Part shown: positions 37,663-46,341 of the stretch, piece by piece
Position numbering within the stretch: the stretch's first letter is position 1
Layout: each line of letters begins with the position of its first letter
Assembly (NCBI GenBank): GCA_029239975.1
Contig: JARBTX010000001.1
Location: 87,744 to 151,743 of the forward strand
Direction: 5' to 3'
Source: Anaerocolumna sp.
GTDB taxonomy: Bacteria; Bacillota; Clostridia; Lachnospirales; Lachnospiraceae
DNA length: 64,000 bases
Program-made: the position numbers and the translations under genes
The notes under the pieces: generated by a model
Told to the model about the DNA's origin: nothing
What the model saw: only the letters and a program-made list of their open reading frames with translations
Databases searched by the model: none

Positions 37663-37840
37663 AGCGATTCAAACCTATCATGCTCCTCTACTTCATAAAA
37701 GTATTATAGGATCTATAATACAATGTAAGAGTGCGATTTAAACCAATCATGCTCCTTTAATTTCATAAAAAGTAAAAAGGATCTAAAATAAAATATAAAG
37801 TGCAATTTAAACCAATCATGTTCCTTTAACTCAAAAAAAG
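37663..37840. repeat. Three 69-70-bp direct repeats upstream of the protease gene
   Basis: Units start at 37663, 37733 and 37802 with GCGATT(C/T)AAACC-ATCATGCTCCT, followed by a CATAAAA-rich tail. They lie in the 388-base gap between the protease and DUF4914-like genes, which holds no gene. Divergence increases from copy to copy. Function is unknown. Confidence 0.8.
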
Positions 37841-37847
37841 TAAAAAA

Positions 37848-37888
37848 ACACTATGAAAACAAGTTATGTATATGTTTTCACAGTGCAT
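37848..37888 (-). terminator. Terminator after the DUF4914-like gene
   Basis: On the minus strand CACTGTGAAAAC pairs with GTTTTCATAGTG with a single mismatch, followed by seven T residues. Confidence 0.8.
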
Positions 37889-37956
37889 TTTTATTTCATA
37901 ATCTAATTTTATTTAGATTTTATTTACTCTATTAAAAACTAAATAATACTTTAAAA

Positions 37957-39834
37957 TTAATATCTCATAGGAAGAATATCATTGTAATCATCTAAAGAAC
38001 CATCTCTTAAGAAGCATTCAATAATTTTTTTACCAACTGGATCTAGTTCATCTGTATTAAATTTAATAAGTTCTGCTTTAAAGAAATCTGTTAAGATTTC
38101 AGCGCCTTTATCATAACCTTCAATACCTACTTCTGATTGCATTTCTGGTTGTAAGAATGCTTTTCTAATGTAATGTCCTTCAATTTTTAAAGAATCAAAA
38201 CTATAACCAAGTAATTTACAACGTGACTCTATTAAATGTTCTGGTTTAAATTTAGCGCCGCCTCTTCTAGATAAATACTCTCTTGTGATCCATTGTGGCA
38301 TAAATCCAACTTCATATGCTCCAATATGTTGATTTGGAATTAAGATATATCTTGTATGAGAAGAATTCTTAATCTGATCTAATAAAAGGTTAGCTTGTGT
38401 TACCATTTTACCTGTAGCAAATGGCCAATAAGAACCAACACCTTCACTAGTCATAGCGTTAGAAGCAGTAATACTTGGATTGTTATATCCTCTTGGTGCA
38501 ACAAGTCTCCAAATCCATGCTAATGCAGGTGGAAGTATATGGAATAATCCTAAGATACCATAGCTAGGATTCTTTTTAGTACAAGGAGGAGTTCTAACAC
38601 CAAAACTACGTACGTCTACCTCTACAAGGTCTTCAACAATGTTAGGTACAAATTCTCTTGGTAATATTACTCTAGGATTAGGACAAGGTTTTCCATCTGA
38701 ATCAATTGTATGTTCCCAAGGTAAGCAAGTTGCTCCAGCTACTCCTTGAAGATTTAAAAATACCAATGGTTCTGGTGGTTGTGTAAATATACTTTCAAAT
38801 TGTGGTGAAGTACCATATCTCTTTATAGAATCTAAACGTAAGAACCAGCCATTTTCTGCATCTTTTACAACTAATTTCTTACTATCATTTTGCATTTTAG
38901 GATGGCAAAGTGCCATATCATCTGTAACTGGTCTTAATTCACAAGTATCGATAATATCGATATAAGTTTTCTCTTTTGTTACAGTATTTTTACCTAATAC
39001 AACTCTTCCATCTAATTCACGGTGGATGTTTTCAATCATTTCGCTCTTTCCACCACCAGATGCACCTTCGTGCATAATAACGATTTCATTGTCATAAGGA
39101 GTGATAACTTTTACAGTGGAAGCGTGAACTGTAGTCCAACCTTCATTTTCACCGATATTAAGTAGTACTCCATAGATACCTTTTTTAGCACTAGGACCTG
39201 GATAGAGATTATAAGAGAATACCTCATGTACATCTTTTAATCTGTTATGAACTACGATTTGTTTACCATTAAAATGTGTATGACGGAAAGGTGGAGCTAA
39301 GTAAACAATTGCTTTTGGTGTAAATTTATTTTTAGTTTCACTAATATTTACAAAACCTTGTAAATCAGCTAATGCAGCAGCAAAAAATGTTGCATTTGCA
39401 GGTGCTAATAATAGGGCTTCGTATCCATATTCTAATCCACCAGCCATAAATGGAACTACTACTAATTCTTGTTGTTTTAACCATTCAAATGTTTCGTTAC
39501 GTAGTGGTTCAAAATCATCATTATAAACATCATCATATTTAGGTTTATCAGTACCTAATTCATCTGCTACTAATAGACAATCAGGATCACGTCTACGCAT
39601 ATAATCTTCTGGGTAATTCACCACCACACCGTTTTTACAACGTGTAACAGTCGCTTCAAGCAATGAACCTTTACCATTTACTTCATATCTAACTTCATAG
39701 TTATCCTTATTCTCACTACCGTATGATAATGCTAATAATTCATCTCTTGTTTTTGGTATTGTTAGGCTACGACAATTACTTAATATACTCTTTACATCAT
39801 CTGATAAATTAAATCTTTCTAACACTTCTTTCAC
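37957..39834 (-). CDS. DUF4914-like protein with a PEPCK/HPr-kinase-style P-loop
   Basis: The 625-residue cytoplasmic protein has a P-loop HEGASGGGKSEMIE near residue 260, downstream PEPCK-like segments (LQGVAGATCLPWEH, YWPFATGKMV) and conserved Asp/His-rich stretches. The whole-length pattern resembles the uncharacterised DUF4914 family, which I relate to the phosphoenolpyruvate carboxykinase superfamily. It lacks the classical ATP-PEPCK GLSGTGKTT and GTP-PEPCK FPSACGKTN motifs, so calling it pckA/pckG would be unsafe. The function is unknown; nucleotide-dependent phosphotransfer is inferred. The start has an AAGGATGATAAGG-like site, and its transcript ends at 37848. Confidence 0.75.
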   Translation of the reverse strand: MKEVLERFNLSDDVKSILSNCRSLTIPKTRDELLALSYGSENKDNYEVRYEVNGKGSLLEATVTRCKNGVVVNYPEDYMRRRDPDCLLVADELGTDKPKYDDVYNDDFEPLRNETFEWLKQQELVVVPFMAGGLEYGYEALLLAPANATFFAAALADLQGFVNISETKNKFTPKAIVYLAPPFRHTHFNGKQIVVHNRLKDVHEVFSYNLYPGPSAKKGIYGVLLNIGENEGWTTVHASTVKVITPYDNEIVIMHEGASGGGKSEMIENIHRELDGRVVLGKNTVTKEKTYIDIIDTCELRPVTDDMALCHPKMQNDSKKLVVKDAENGWFLRLDSIKRYGTSPQFESIFTQPPEPLVFLNLQGVAGATCLPWEHTIDSDGKPCPNPRVILPREFVPNIVEDLVEVDVRSFGVRTPPCTKKNPSYGILGLFHILPPALAWIWRLVAPRGYNNPSITASNAMTSEGVGSYWPFATGKMVTQANLLLDQIKNSSHTRYILIPNQHIGAYEVGFMPQWITREYLSRRGGAKFKPEHLIESRCKLLGYSFDSLKIEGHYIRKAFLQPEMQSEVGIEGYDKGAEILTDFFKAELIKFNTDELDPVGKKIIECFLRDGSLDDYNDILPMRY

Positions 39835-39860
39835 CTTATCATCCTTTCTAAAATATATAA

Positions 39861-39897
39861 AAAACCGATACCCTTAGTATGCCCAAGGATATCGGCT
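39861..39897 (-). terminator. Terminator after the MpsC-like gene
   Basis: CCGATATCCTT pairs with AAGGGTATCGG, followed on the minus strand by a run of T residues. It lies between the MpsC-like and DUF4914-like genes and separates their transcripts. Confidence 0.8.
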
Positions 39898-39930
39898 TAC
39901 TTACAACTTAGCTTTGCTATTTTGCATTGT

Positions 39931-40302
39931 CTACCGATTTTTTTGTTTTAGCATATCTTCTAAATTTTTATCTACAGTTATTATTATAATTTTTTCACCA
40001 GTTTTTGTACTTATATCACTATGGGTGCTGACTATGGCTACATCAATAACTTCTCTTATTAATGTCTCCAAATATCCTCTCCCATTCTCAAATAGTAGGG
40101 TGCGTACTTGTTTGAACAACTCGATTCCTTGCGGATTCTCTGCTAACTTTTGCTCTGATGGACTTAAAATCCCCTGAACACGAACGATTAACATATCATC
40201 TATAATATGTGTTCTTATCTGTTTCGGTCCTCTACCAATATATTCAATTTCATATTTACTAATCGCTTCACTTAACTTAGCTTCTAGTTGTCCTTTTGTC
40301 AT
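39931..40302 (-). CDS. DUF2294/MpsC-like protein
   Basis: The 123-residue protein matches the DUF2294 family (GQLEAKLSEAISKYEIEYIG, RGPKQIRTHIIDDMLIVRVQG, then FENGRGYLETLIREVIDV). In Staphylococcus, MpsC belongs to a membrane-potential-generating bicarbonate/Na+ system; stand-alone clostridial members have unknown roles. The longest open frame starts at 40368, but a perfect promoter lies inside that extension (40327-40355), so translation must begin downstream and ATG 40302 is preferred. Its own ribosome binding site is weak. Confidence 0.8.
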   Translation of the reverse strand: MTKGQLEAKLSEAISKYEIEYIGRGPKQIRTHIIDDMLIVRVQGILSPSEQKLAENPQGIELFKQVRTLLFENGRGYLETLIREVIDVAIVSTHSDISTKTGEKIIIITVDKNLEDMLKQKNR

Positions 40303-40326
40303 ACCCTTTTTACCCACTTTAAATTT

Positions 40327-40355
40327 ATTATAACTTATATACAATACCCTGTCAA
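40327..40355 (-). promoter_or_regulatory. Consensus sigma-A promoter of the MpsC-like gene
   Basis: On the minus strand TTGACA (40350-40355) and TATAAT (40327-40332) are separated by exactly 17 bases. The start would be near 40320, leaving an untranslated leader of about 18 bases. Confidence 0.9.
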
Positions 40356-40434
40356 TATTGTAGGACAAATTTAGACATAATATTGAAATTTTATATCTAT
40401 TTATTCTTAAATTGACTTTTATGTACCAAAACTA

Positions 40435-40448
40435 GTATACCGGTATAC
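40435..40448. promoter_or_regulatory. Perfect 14-bp palindrome, possible operator
   Basis: GTATACCGGTATAC lies in the 364-base divergent gap between the MpsC-like gene and the unknown plus-strand gene. TTGACT at 40412-40417 is 17 bases upstream of it, so the palindrome would sit on the -10 of a plus-strand promoter. Nothing else is seen in that gap. Confidence 0.45.
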
Positions 40449-40666
40449 AATTATAACATGATAATCTAATATAGTCTATAAGAAATTTTTACATACTTTT
40501 ACTGAATTTCTAATATTTTTTATATACTTTATATAGATAATGTATCACTTTACTTAGGCTTTTTTTACTTTTAGTATGTGCAAATAAAGATATAAAAATA
40601 TTAGTAATTTATGTAACAAAAATTGTATGTGCACATATAATATAAAAAATGATAAAGGTGATACGA

Positions 40667-41248
40667 ATGCTTTTTAACTTTAACAATAATATGTCTAACA
40701 TTAATAACCAGGTTAATTTGATTAATACCTTTCGCAGGTTATGGGAACAACATATCTGGTGGACTAGAAGTTTTATCATTAGCACTATATGCGAATTAGA
40801 TGATTTACCCTCTGTTACTGAACGTCTTTTGCGTAATCCTAATGATTTCGCTGTTGTATTAAGAAATTTTTATGGTATCGACAATGCAAAAAAATTTGAT
40901 TTTTTACTAACAGAACACTTGTTAATAGCAGAAAGTATATTGAATAATCTTAAATTAGAAAAAAACGAAGATTTCTACCAAGATAAAAAAAAGTGGTATG
41001 CTAATGCAGATGATATTAGTATTTTTTTAGCTAATTTAAATCCTTATTGGCCTGTGAAACAACTTCAGACTTTACTATATGAGCATTTAAAAATGATAGA
41101 AGATATCATTGTTTTACGAATGAATGCCCGATTTTCTGTAGAAGTAGCTCGCTTCGATTCTACAGAAGCACAAGCATTAAAAATAGCTGATACTATGTCC
41201 TACGGAATCATAAATCAATTAACAAATAGAAATAATACACCGCAATAG
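40667..41248 (+). CDS. Clostridial conserved protein of unknown function
   Basis: The 193-residue protein is all-helical and soluble. Its conserved blocks (RRLWEQHIWWTRSFIISTICELDDL, RLLRNPNDFA, NPYWPVKQLQ, ARFDSTEAQALKIADTMSYGI) match a clostridial family that is sometimes mislabelled acetylglutamate kinase; it has no kinase motif. The repeated His/Glu pairs (EQH, TEHLL, YEHLKM) would suit a metal-binding helical bundle, as in the DUF2935 type. Start 40667 has an AAAGGTGAT site; the frame also opens at 40649. It is transcribed alone and ends at a long-loop terminator. Confidence 0.75.
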   Translation: MLFNFNNNMSNINNQVNLINTFRRLWEQHIWWTRSFIISTICELDDLPSVTERLLRNPNDFAVVLRNFYGIDNAKKFDFLLTEHLLIAESILNNLKLEKNEDFYQDKKKWYANADDISIFLANLNPYWPVKQLQTLLYEHLKMIEDIIVLRMNARFSVEVARFDSTEAQALKIADTMSYGIINQLTNRNNTPQ

Positions 41249-41255
41249 TATACAT

Positions 41256-41307
41256 AGGGCTATCTTAAACTATTTTCTTTTCTAGCAAATAATTTTAAGA
41301 TGGCCCT
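41256..41307 (+). terminator. Long-loop terminator
   Basis: AGGGC-ATCTTAA pairs with TTAAGAT-GCCCT around a loop of about 26 bases and is followed by a weak T stretch. Confidence 0.6.
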
Positions 41308-41335
41308 AACTTTTGATAGCCAAATAACCACTAAC

Positions 41336-41364
41336 TTGCAATATTGAAGATAATATGTTATTAT
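41336..41364 (+). promoter_or_regulatory. Promoter of the CNNM/CorC-like gene
   Basis: TTGCAA (41336-41341) and TATTAT (41359-41364) are spaced 17 bases apart, about 32 bases before the start codon. Confidence 0.7.
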
Positions 41365-41396
41365 GACAATACTATATTTTTAGGAGGAAAGTAACA

Positions 41397-42719
41397 ATGG
41401 AATCAGACCCTGACGGGAATAATATTTTGTTTCAAATAGCTATATTAATACTATTAACTTTAATCAATGCATTTTTTTCATGTGCAGAGATGGCAACTGT
41501 ATCAGTAAATAAGAATAAAATCAAACGAATGGCAGAATCAGGTGATAAAAGAGCTATACTTGTTCAAAGATTACTTGATGAACCTACTAAATTTTTATCC
41601 ACAATCCAAGTTGCTATTACATTAGCTGGATTTTTCTCAAGTGCTTCTGCTGCCACTGGTTTATCAGAACCATTAGGTAATTGGTTATTCAAACTTCATA
41701 TTCCATACGGAAATCAAATATCTCTAATATTAATTACAATTATTTTGTCTTATTTTACTTTGGTGTTTGGAGAATTAGTTCCAAAAAGAATTGCACTACA
41801 AAAAACTGAAGCGATAAGTTTATTCGCAGTAAAACCAATTATGTCTATATCGAAAATAGCTGCACCTTTTATTCGTTTATTAACCTTCTCTACTAATTTA
41901 GTCATGAAAGCTTTTGGTTCAAAAAAAGATGAATTAGAAGATATTTTATCTAGAGAAGAAATTAAATCCTTAGTTGAGGAAGGACAAGTTAATGGTGTAC
42001 TAAATCAAAATGAAAAAGAAATGATAAATTCAATTATTGAATTTGATGATAAACTTGCTAAGGAGATTATGACTCCTAAGATTAATATATATGCAATTAA
42101 TATTTTAGATCCAAAGGAAGATTATATTGAAAATCTGCTTGAAACAAAATATTCAAGAATCCCTGTTTATGAAGATGATATCGATAATATAGTTGGAATC
42201 CTATATTCTAAGGATTTTATGAAAGAAGCAATAAAAGTTGGTTATAAAAATGTTGATATTAGATCAATCCTAACAAAACCGTATCTAGTACCAGATAGTA
42301 AAAATATTTATGAGTTATTTAAGGAATTACAACAATCAAAAAATCATATCGCTGTATTAATTGATGAATATGGTGGTTTTTCAGGTATCGTTACAATGGA
42401 AGACTTAGTTGAGGAAGTAATGGGTGACATTGAAGACGAGTATGATGAAAGTTCACCTAAAATTAAAAAATTAGATAACTCTACTTATCTCATTGATGGT
42501 TTATTAACGATTGATGAACTAAATAATAAATTAGACTTAGATATCTCATCCGAAAATTATGAAACCATTTCTGGATTATTAATTGATACTATGGGCGAAA
42601 TACCAACTGAACAAGATGATCGAACAATTGAACTTGATAATCTAGTGTTTAAAATTGAAAGCGTTAAGAAAAAGAGAATCGATAAGATAAAATTATATAT
42701 TGCAAATAGAGAATCCTAA
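41397..42719 (+). CDS. CNNM/CorC-type transporter-associated protein (DUF21, CBS pair, CorC_HlyC)
   Basis: The 440-residue membrane protein has a DUF21 domain with three or four transmembrane helices (NAFFSCAEMATVSVNKNKIK, FGELVPKRIALQKTEAI), then a CBS pair (DPKEDYIENLLETKYSRIPVYEDD, then AVLIDEYGGFSGIVTMEDLVEE) and a C-terminal CorC_HlyC domain (YLIDGLLTIDELN). The family is often mis-annotated as hemolysin; known relatives act in Mg2+/Co2+ efflux or Na+/Mg2+ exchange, and the ion here is inferred. The start has AGGAGGAAAG. Confidence 0.92.
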   Translation: MESDPDGNNILFQIAILILLTLINAFFSCAEMATVSVNKNKIKRMAESGDKRAILVQRLLDEPTKFLSTIQVAITLAGFFSSASAATGLSEPLGNWLFKLHIPYGNQISLILITIILSYFTLVFGELVPKRIALQKTEAISLFAVKPIMSISKIAAPFIRLLTFSTNLVMKAFGSKKDELEDILSREEIKSLVEEGQVNGVLNQNEKEMINSIIEFDDKLAKEIMTPKINIYAINILDPKEDYIENLLETKYSRIPVYEDDIDNIVGILYSKDFMKEAIKVGYKNVDIRSILTKPYLVPDSKNIYELFKELQQSKNHIAVLIDEYGGFSGIVTMEDLVEEVMGDIEDEYDESSPKIKKLDNSTYLIDGLLTIDELNNKLDLDISSENYETISGLLIDTMGEIPTEQDDRTIELDNLVFKIESVKKKRIDKIKLYIANRES

Positions 42720-42727
42720 AGTGAATG

Positions 42728-42795
42728 AGCCTATTCATAAATCAACGTTCTTGATATTACAACAAATCAAGATTTTGATAATGAATAGGCTCTTC
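42728..42795. terminator. Long-loop inverted repeat between convergent genes
   Basis: GAGCCTATTCAT pairs perfectly with ATGAATAGGCTC around a loop of about 40 bases that contains an inner TCTTGAT/ATCAAGA hairpin. It lies between convergent CNNM and hppA genes. Just beyond it, GTTATAATC is repeated three times at 16-18-base spacing (42853-42895). Confidence 0.6.
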
Positions 42796-42891
42796 TTATA
42801 TAAAGCATGAGTTAATATAATCATGTTAAACTATAGTTAAAACAAAATTAGCTGTTATAATCGAATTTGTTATAATCATATCTTGTTATAA

Positions 42892-44982
42892 TCAACCAAA
42901 TAATGAAAACGTTAAGAATATTGTTGCTGTTAAAGAAGCAATTAAGGATACAACTGTTATCTGCGTATTTATGGATGGCCCAGCAGTATCTTTAAATGGA
43001 TCTCCAACTGTATCACCTACTACTGCTGATTTATGCGTGCTAGAATTCTTTCCGCCATGGTTTCCGGCTTCAATATATTTTTTTGTATTATCCCATAATC
43101 CGCCTGAGTTAGACATAAACAAAGCAAAAATCAAACCACTTACGATATTACCTGTTATAAAACCTCCTACTGCTTCTACACCGCCGATAAATCCTACTAA
43201 AAGCGTGGCGATAATAGTCATTAATCCAGCTGGAATTAATTCCTTGATTGCTCCAGTCGTAGCAATTTCTATACATTTATCATATTCTGGAACAACACCT
43301 GGTTTTCCTTCTTTTAATCCAACGATATCTTTAAATTGACGATGAATTTCTTCAACCATTCGTTGTGCATTTCTATCTACGCCAAGCATTAACATTGCAG
43401 AAAATACTGGTGGTATTGCTGCACCAAATAACAATCCAAAGAAAACAGTAGGGTTTAATACATCAAAACCGGTTATGGTTGCTTTGCCAAGTTCTAAGGC
43501 AGCGTCATTTACTTCACTAATAAATGCACCTAGTAATGCGATTACTGTTAAACCTGCAGCACCAATAGAAAATCCTTTTGTCACTGCTTTTACTGTATTT
43601 CCTGCACTATCTAAGGAATCTGTTATCTCAAGAGCTTTATCACCTAAATTACCCATTTCAACTAATCCACGTGCATTATCAACTATAGGGCCATATGCAT
43701 CGTTAGAAATAATCATACCTACGATAGACAACATACCCACAGCTGCCATTGATATTCCAAACATTGCGTAACCACTTCCAAGTGGCTCGCAAATTTTATA
43801 TGCAGCCAAAGCTGATATACCAATTCCTATCATAGATGGTAACGTACTCATTAAACCATAAGAAATACCTGATAAAATTGTAAACGCTGGTCCAGATTCA
43901 GCAGCTTTTGCAACTGCATGTACTGGTGGCTTTGTATCATCTGTAAAGTAATCACTTGCAATACCAATGATTACACCAACTACCAAACCTGTTGCACTTG
44001 CAAGCCAGATTCTCCATTCAAAATGAAAGAAATACGTTGCTAACGCTGTTAAACCACCAAATATAACTGTGGTTACATATGTATTACTATTAAGAGCTCT
44101 AGTAGGACTACCCTTTTCACTCATTCTAGCAGTTAATACCCCAAATATAGAAGCCAATAAACCAATAGCCGCATAACAAAATACCATGCTAGCATTCACG
44201 GTTCCACCATTTACTTTATCTATTGCAGTTGCCATAACTAATGCAGCTGCCATGGATGCAACATTTGAATCAAAAAGATCAGCTCCCATACCAGCAACAT
44301 CACCTACATTATCACCTACATTATCAGCAATAACTGCAGGATTTCTTGGATCATCTTCTGGAATACCAAGTTCTACTTTACCTACTAAATCAGCACTAAT
44401 GTCAGCTGTTTTAGTAAATATTCCGCCGCCTGCTTTTGCAAATAAAGCCATCGAACTTGCACCAAAACTAAAGCCTAATAGAGCAGTCGTATTATCTGTA
44501 ATTAATAAAACTAAAGTAACACCTAATAAACTCGCTCCAACAACAGCCATACCCATTACAGCACCACCACGGAATCCAGACATAAAGGATGGCTTAATAC
44601 CTTTTGTGGATGCTTCTGCTGCTTTAATATTAGCTATTGTTGCGATACTAATACCAACCTTACCGGCAATTCCTGAAAAAACTGTACCAAATAAGTATGA
44701 AATAGCCATGGTAACATTATCTAATACATCTCCCTTCCAAATTGGCGATGGAAGAAATACTAAGATAAGAACTGCTGCTACAGCACAAAAGCGTGTAAGC
44801 GTTTTAAATTCTTTTGCTAAAAATGTGTTTGCACCATTACGAATCAACTTCCCAACCTCTGCTATGCGAGCATTTGAGGAAGGTTGTGCTGCTACCCATT
44901 TATAGAGCCAAACTGCAGCCCCAAAAGCTAGGATAGAAGTAATAATTGATGCAACTTCAAAAACTACTACATCCAATTCCAT
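42892..44982 (-). CDS. hppA: Membrane-bound ion-pumping pyrophosphatase
   Basis: The 696-residue enzyme hydrolyses pyrophosphate and pumps H+ or Na+ across the membrane. About 16 hydrophobic segments are present. The PPi/Mg site includes DDPRNPAVIADNVGDNVGD and later DNAKKYIEAG-like and GDTVGDPFKDTAGPS motifs. The segment GNTVKAVTKGF has Lys where K+-dependent enzymes have Ala, so it is probably the K+-independent, H+-pumping type; this is inferred. Start 44982 is preferred over an ATG three codons upstream that overlaps the ribosome binding site. Confidence 0.95.
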   Translation of the reverse strand: MELDVVVFEVASIITSILAFGAAVWLYKWVAAQPSSNARIAEVGKLIRNGANTFLAKEFKTLTRFCAVAAVLILVFLPSPIWKGDVLDNVTMAISYLFGTVFSGIAGKVGISIATIANIKAAEASTKGIKPSFMSGFRGGAVMGMAVVGASLLGVTLVLLITDNTTALLGFSFGASSMALFAKAGGGIFTKTADISADLVGKVELGIPEDDPRNPAVIADNVGDNVGDVAGMGADLFDSNVASMAAALVMATAIDKVNGGTVNASMVFCYAAIGLLASIFGVLTARMSEKGSPTRALNSNTYVTTVIFGGLTALATYFFHFEWRIWLASATGLVVGVIIGIASDYFTDDTKPPVHAVAKAAESGPAFTILSGISYGLMSTLPSMIGIGISALAAYKICEPLGSGYAMFGISMAAVGMLSIVGMIISNDAYGPIVDNARGLVEMGNLGDKALEITDSLDSAGNTVKAVTKGFSIGAAGLTVIALLGAFISEVNDAALELGKATITGFDVLNPTVFFGLLFGAAIPPVFSAMLMLGVDRNAQRMVEEIHRQFKDIVGLKEGKPGVVPEYDKCIEIATTGAIKELIPAGLMTIIATLLVGFIGGVEAVGGFITGNIVSGLIFALFMSNSGGLWDNTKKYIEAGNHGGKNSSTHKSAVVGDTVGDPFKDTAGPSINTQITVVSLIASLTATIFLTFSLFG

Positions 44983-45377
44983 ATAAATCATCTCCTAATA
45001 ATTCATTTTTTATAGCCACATAACTGATAGTAGCACTTTTGTATTTATTGTTCAATAGTATATACTATATTTTATTTATTTATATTTAATTTGTATATTT
45101 AAATGTATTATTTTACCATTATAGTTAGCTATTTCAACCTTTTCATAGACTTAAATCGATTATATTTGTGTTTTTTATATATTAATGCAAAAGATTATAT
45201 AATTAATAATTTTATGCTTTAAAATAACTAAAAACTATAAAAGTTATCATTAAATTCCAGTTAAATACCATAATTAATTCTAGTTTAAATAGGTCACAAT
45301 ATAGAGAAAAAACTGGATGTATAAAACACTTTTTTCCGAGCATGCTAACTAAAGAAAAATGAAAGGAGGGAATAAAT
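44983..45377. other. AT-rich intergenic region, no gene seen
   Basis: These 395 bases between hppA (minus) and the DUF1540 gene (plus) hold no supported open frame, repeat array or conserved RNA. They presumably contain the two divergent promoters, but no consensus match is clear enough to mark. Confidence 0.4.
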
Positions 45378-45554
45378 ATGGACAAAAATCAAAATCCAAG
45401 TATCGGATGTGTTGTTACTGAATGTAAGTATCATGCACAAAATGCAGATTATTGTACACTTGATAAAATTATGGTAGGTAAAAATGAAAGTTTTTCATCA
45501 AAATCTGAAGATACAGATTGTGAATCTTTCATTGTTAGAGATAGTTATAAATAA
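45378..45554 (+). CDS. DUF1540 small Cys-rich protein
   Basis: The 58-residue protein has the DUF1540 pattern IGCVVTECKYHAQNADYCTLD followed by a later Cys (TDCESF), giving four cysteines spaced as a likely metal-binding knuckle. It is too short for the supplied list. AAAGGAGGG precedes the ATG, and a perfect terminator follows, so it is a single-gene transcript. DUF1540 proteins are abundant in spore-forming clostridia; their function is unknown. Confidence 0.88.
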   Translation: MDKNQNPSIGCVVTECKYHAQNADYCTLDKIMVGKNESFSSKSEDTDCESFIVRDSYK

Positions 45555-45571
45555 TAAAAGTTAAATAAAGA

Positions 45572-45607
45572 AAACCAGACTTTTTACAATAAAGTCTGGT
45601 TTTTTTA
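45572..45607. terminator. Bidirectional terminator, DUF1540 gene and V-ATPase operon
   Basis: AACCAGACTTT pairs with AAAGTCTGGTT around a 7-base loop and is followed by seven T residues. It lies at the 3' ends of two convergent units. Confidence 0.9.
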
Positions 45608-45655
45608 TTTCATATTTTATTAAAAACTTCATATCAAATAAAAGAATTATAGATA

Positions 45656-46321
45656 TTATGAAAAATTTTGCTCTTTATAATGATGAGCTTGTTCTAACAT
45701 CATATCTTTTACTTTCATTAAACGAATTTGAGTACTTCTTTCATTCTCATCAAGTTTCATTTTGATATACTTAATACTACTTTGCATTTCTGGAATCATT
45801 ACATGTTCTAATGCATTTACTCTTCGTCTTGTCTTTTCAATCTCACTTGCCATTAGCTGACAAGCCTTTTCACATTCTGCTAATCTTAGCATATCTGGTA
45901 AAATATCTTGTAAAGACTTAACTGCATCATCAAGATCACTTGATGTAAATGCAAAACCATAAGAATAAATATCATTGGCATCAGGAGTTTTGGTTTGATA
46001 CTCAAATTTTGGTATATCAACACTCATTACATTACGTGTATTAGCATTTAAATATACCTCTTGCCTTGGTGCCATTAATGCAACATTAAGTACTTCATCT
46101 GCCATACCAGCTCTTGCTAAAACAAAATTCTTATTGGCAGCTGTAATACCTGCTTCCACTTTCTCACGTAATACTTTATTCTCACGTACTAAATCAAGAA
46201 ACTGGCGCATTAATTCGTCACGTTTATCCTTAAGCAACTTGTGTCCACGTACTGCTGTAACTAATTTTTTCTTGAGACGGGTTAATTCCATACGAGTAGG
46301 ATTAACATGTGCCTTAGCCAT
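45656..46321 (-). CDS. ntpD: V-type ATPase subunit D (central stalk)
   Basis: The 221-residue subunit forms the rotor shaft that links the A3B3 head to the c-ring. It begins AKAHVNPTRMELTRLKKKL, the conserved D-subunit N-terminus, and is largely coiled coil at both ends, with the matching C-terminal helix (CQLMASEIEKTRRRVNALEHV). Start 46321 has AGGAGGTG; an ATG three codons earlier lies too close to that site. It is the last gene of the operon. Confidence 0.95.
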   Translation of the reverse strand: MAKAHVNPTRMELTRLKKKLVTAVRGHKLLKDKRDELMRQFLDLVRENKVLREKVEAGITAANKNFVLARAGMADEVLNVALMAPRQEVYLNANTRNVMSVDIPKFEYQTKTPDANDIYSYGFAFTSSDLDDAVKSLQDILPDMLRLAECEKACQLMASEIEKTRRRVNALEHVMIPEMQSSIKYIKMKLDENERSTQIRLMKVKDMMLEQAHHYKEQNFS

Positions 46322-46341
46322 AAACAGCACCTCCTTCCTGA

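Noticed and set aside
37957..39834. Annotation as phosphoenolpyruvate carboxykinase
   Set aside because: The P-loop is similar, but both the ATP- and GTP-PEPCK signature motifs are missing.
40303..40368. Upstream extension of the MpsC-like gene to ATG 40368
   Set aside because: A perfect TTGACA-17-TATAAT promoter lies inside the extension, so transcripts would not contain that start.
44186..44905. A 239-residue plus-strand frame antisense to hppA
   Set aside because: It is a shadow of a strongly conserved membrane protein; no ribosome binding site and no family resemblance.
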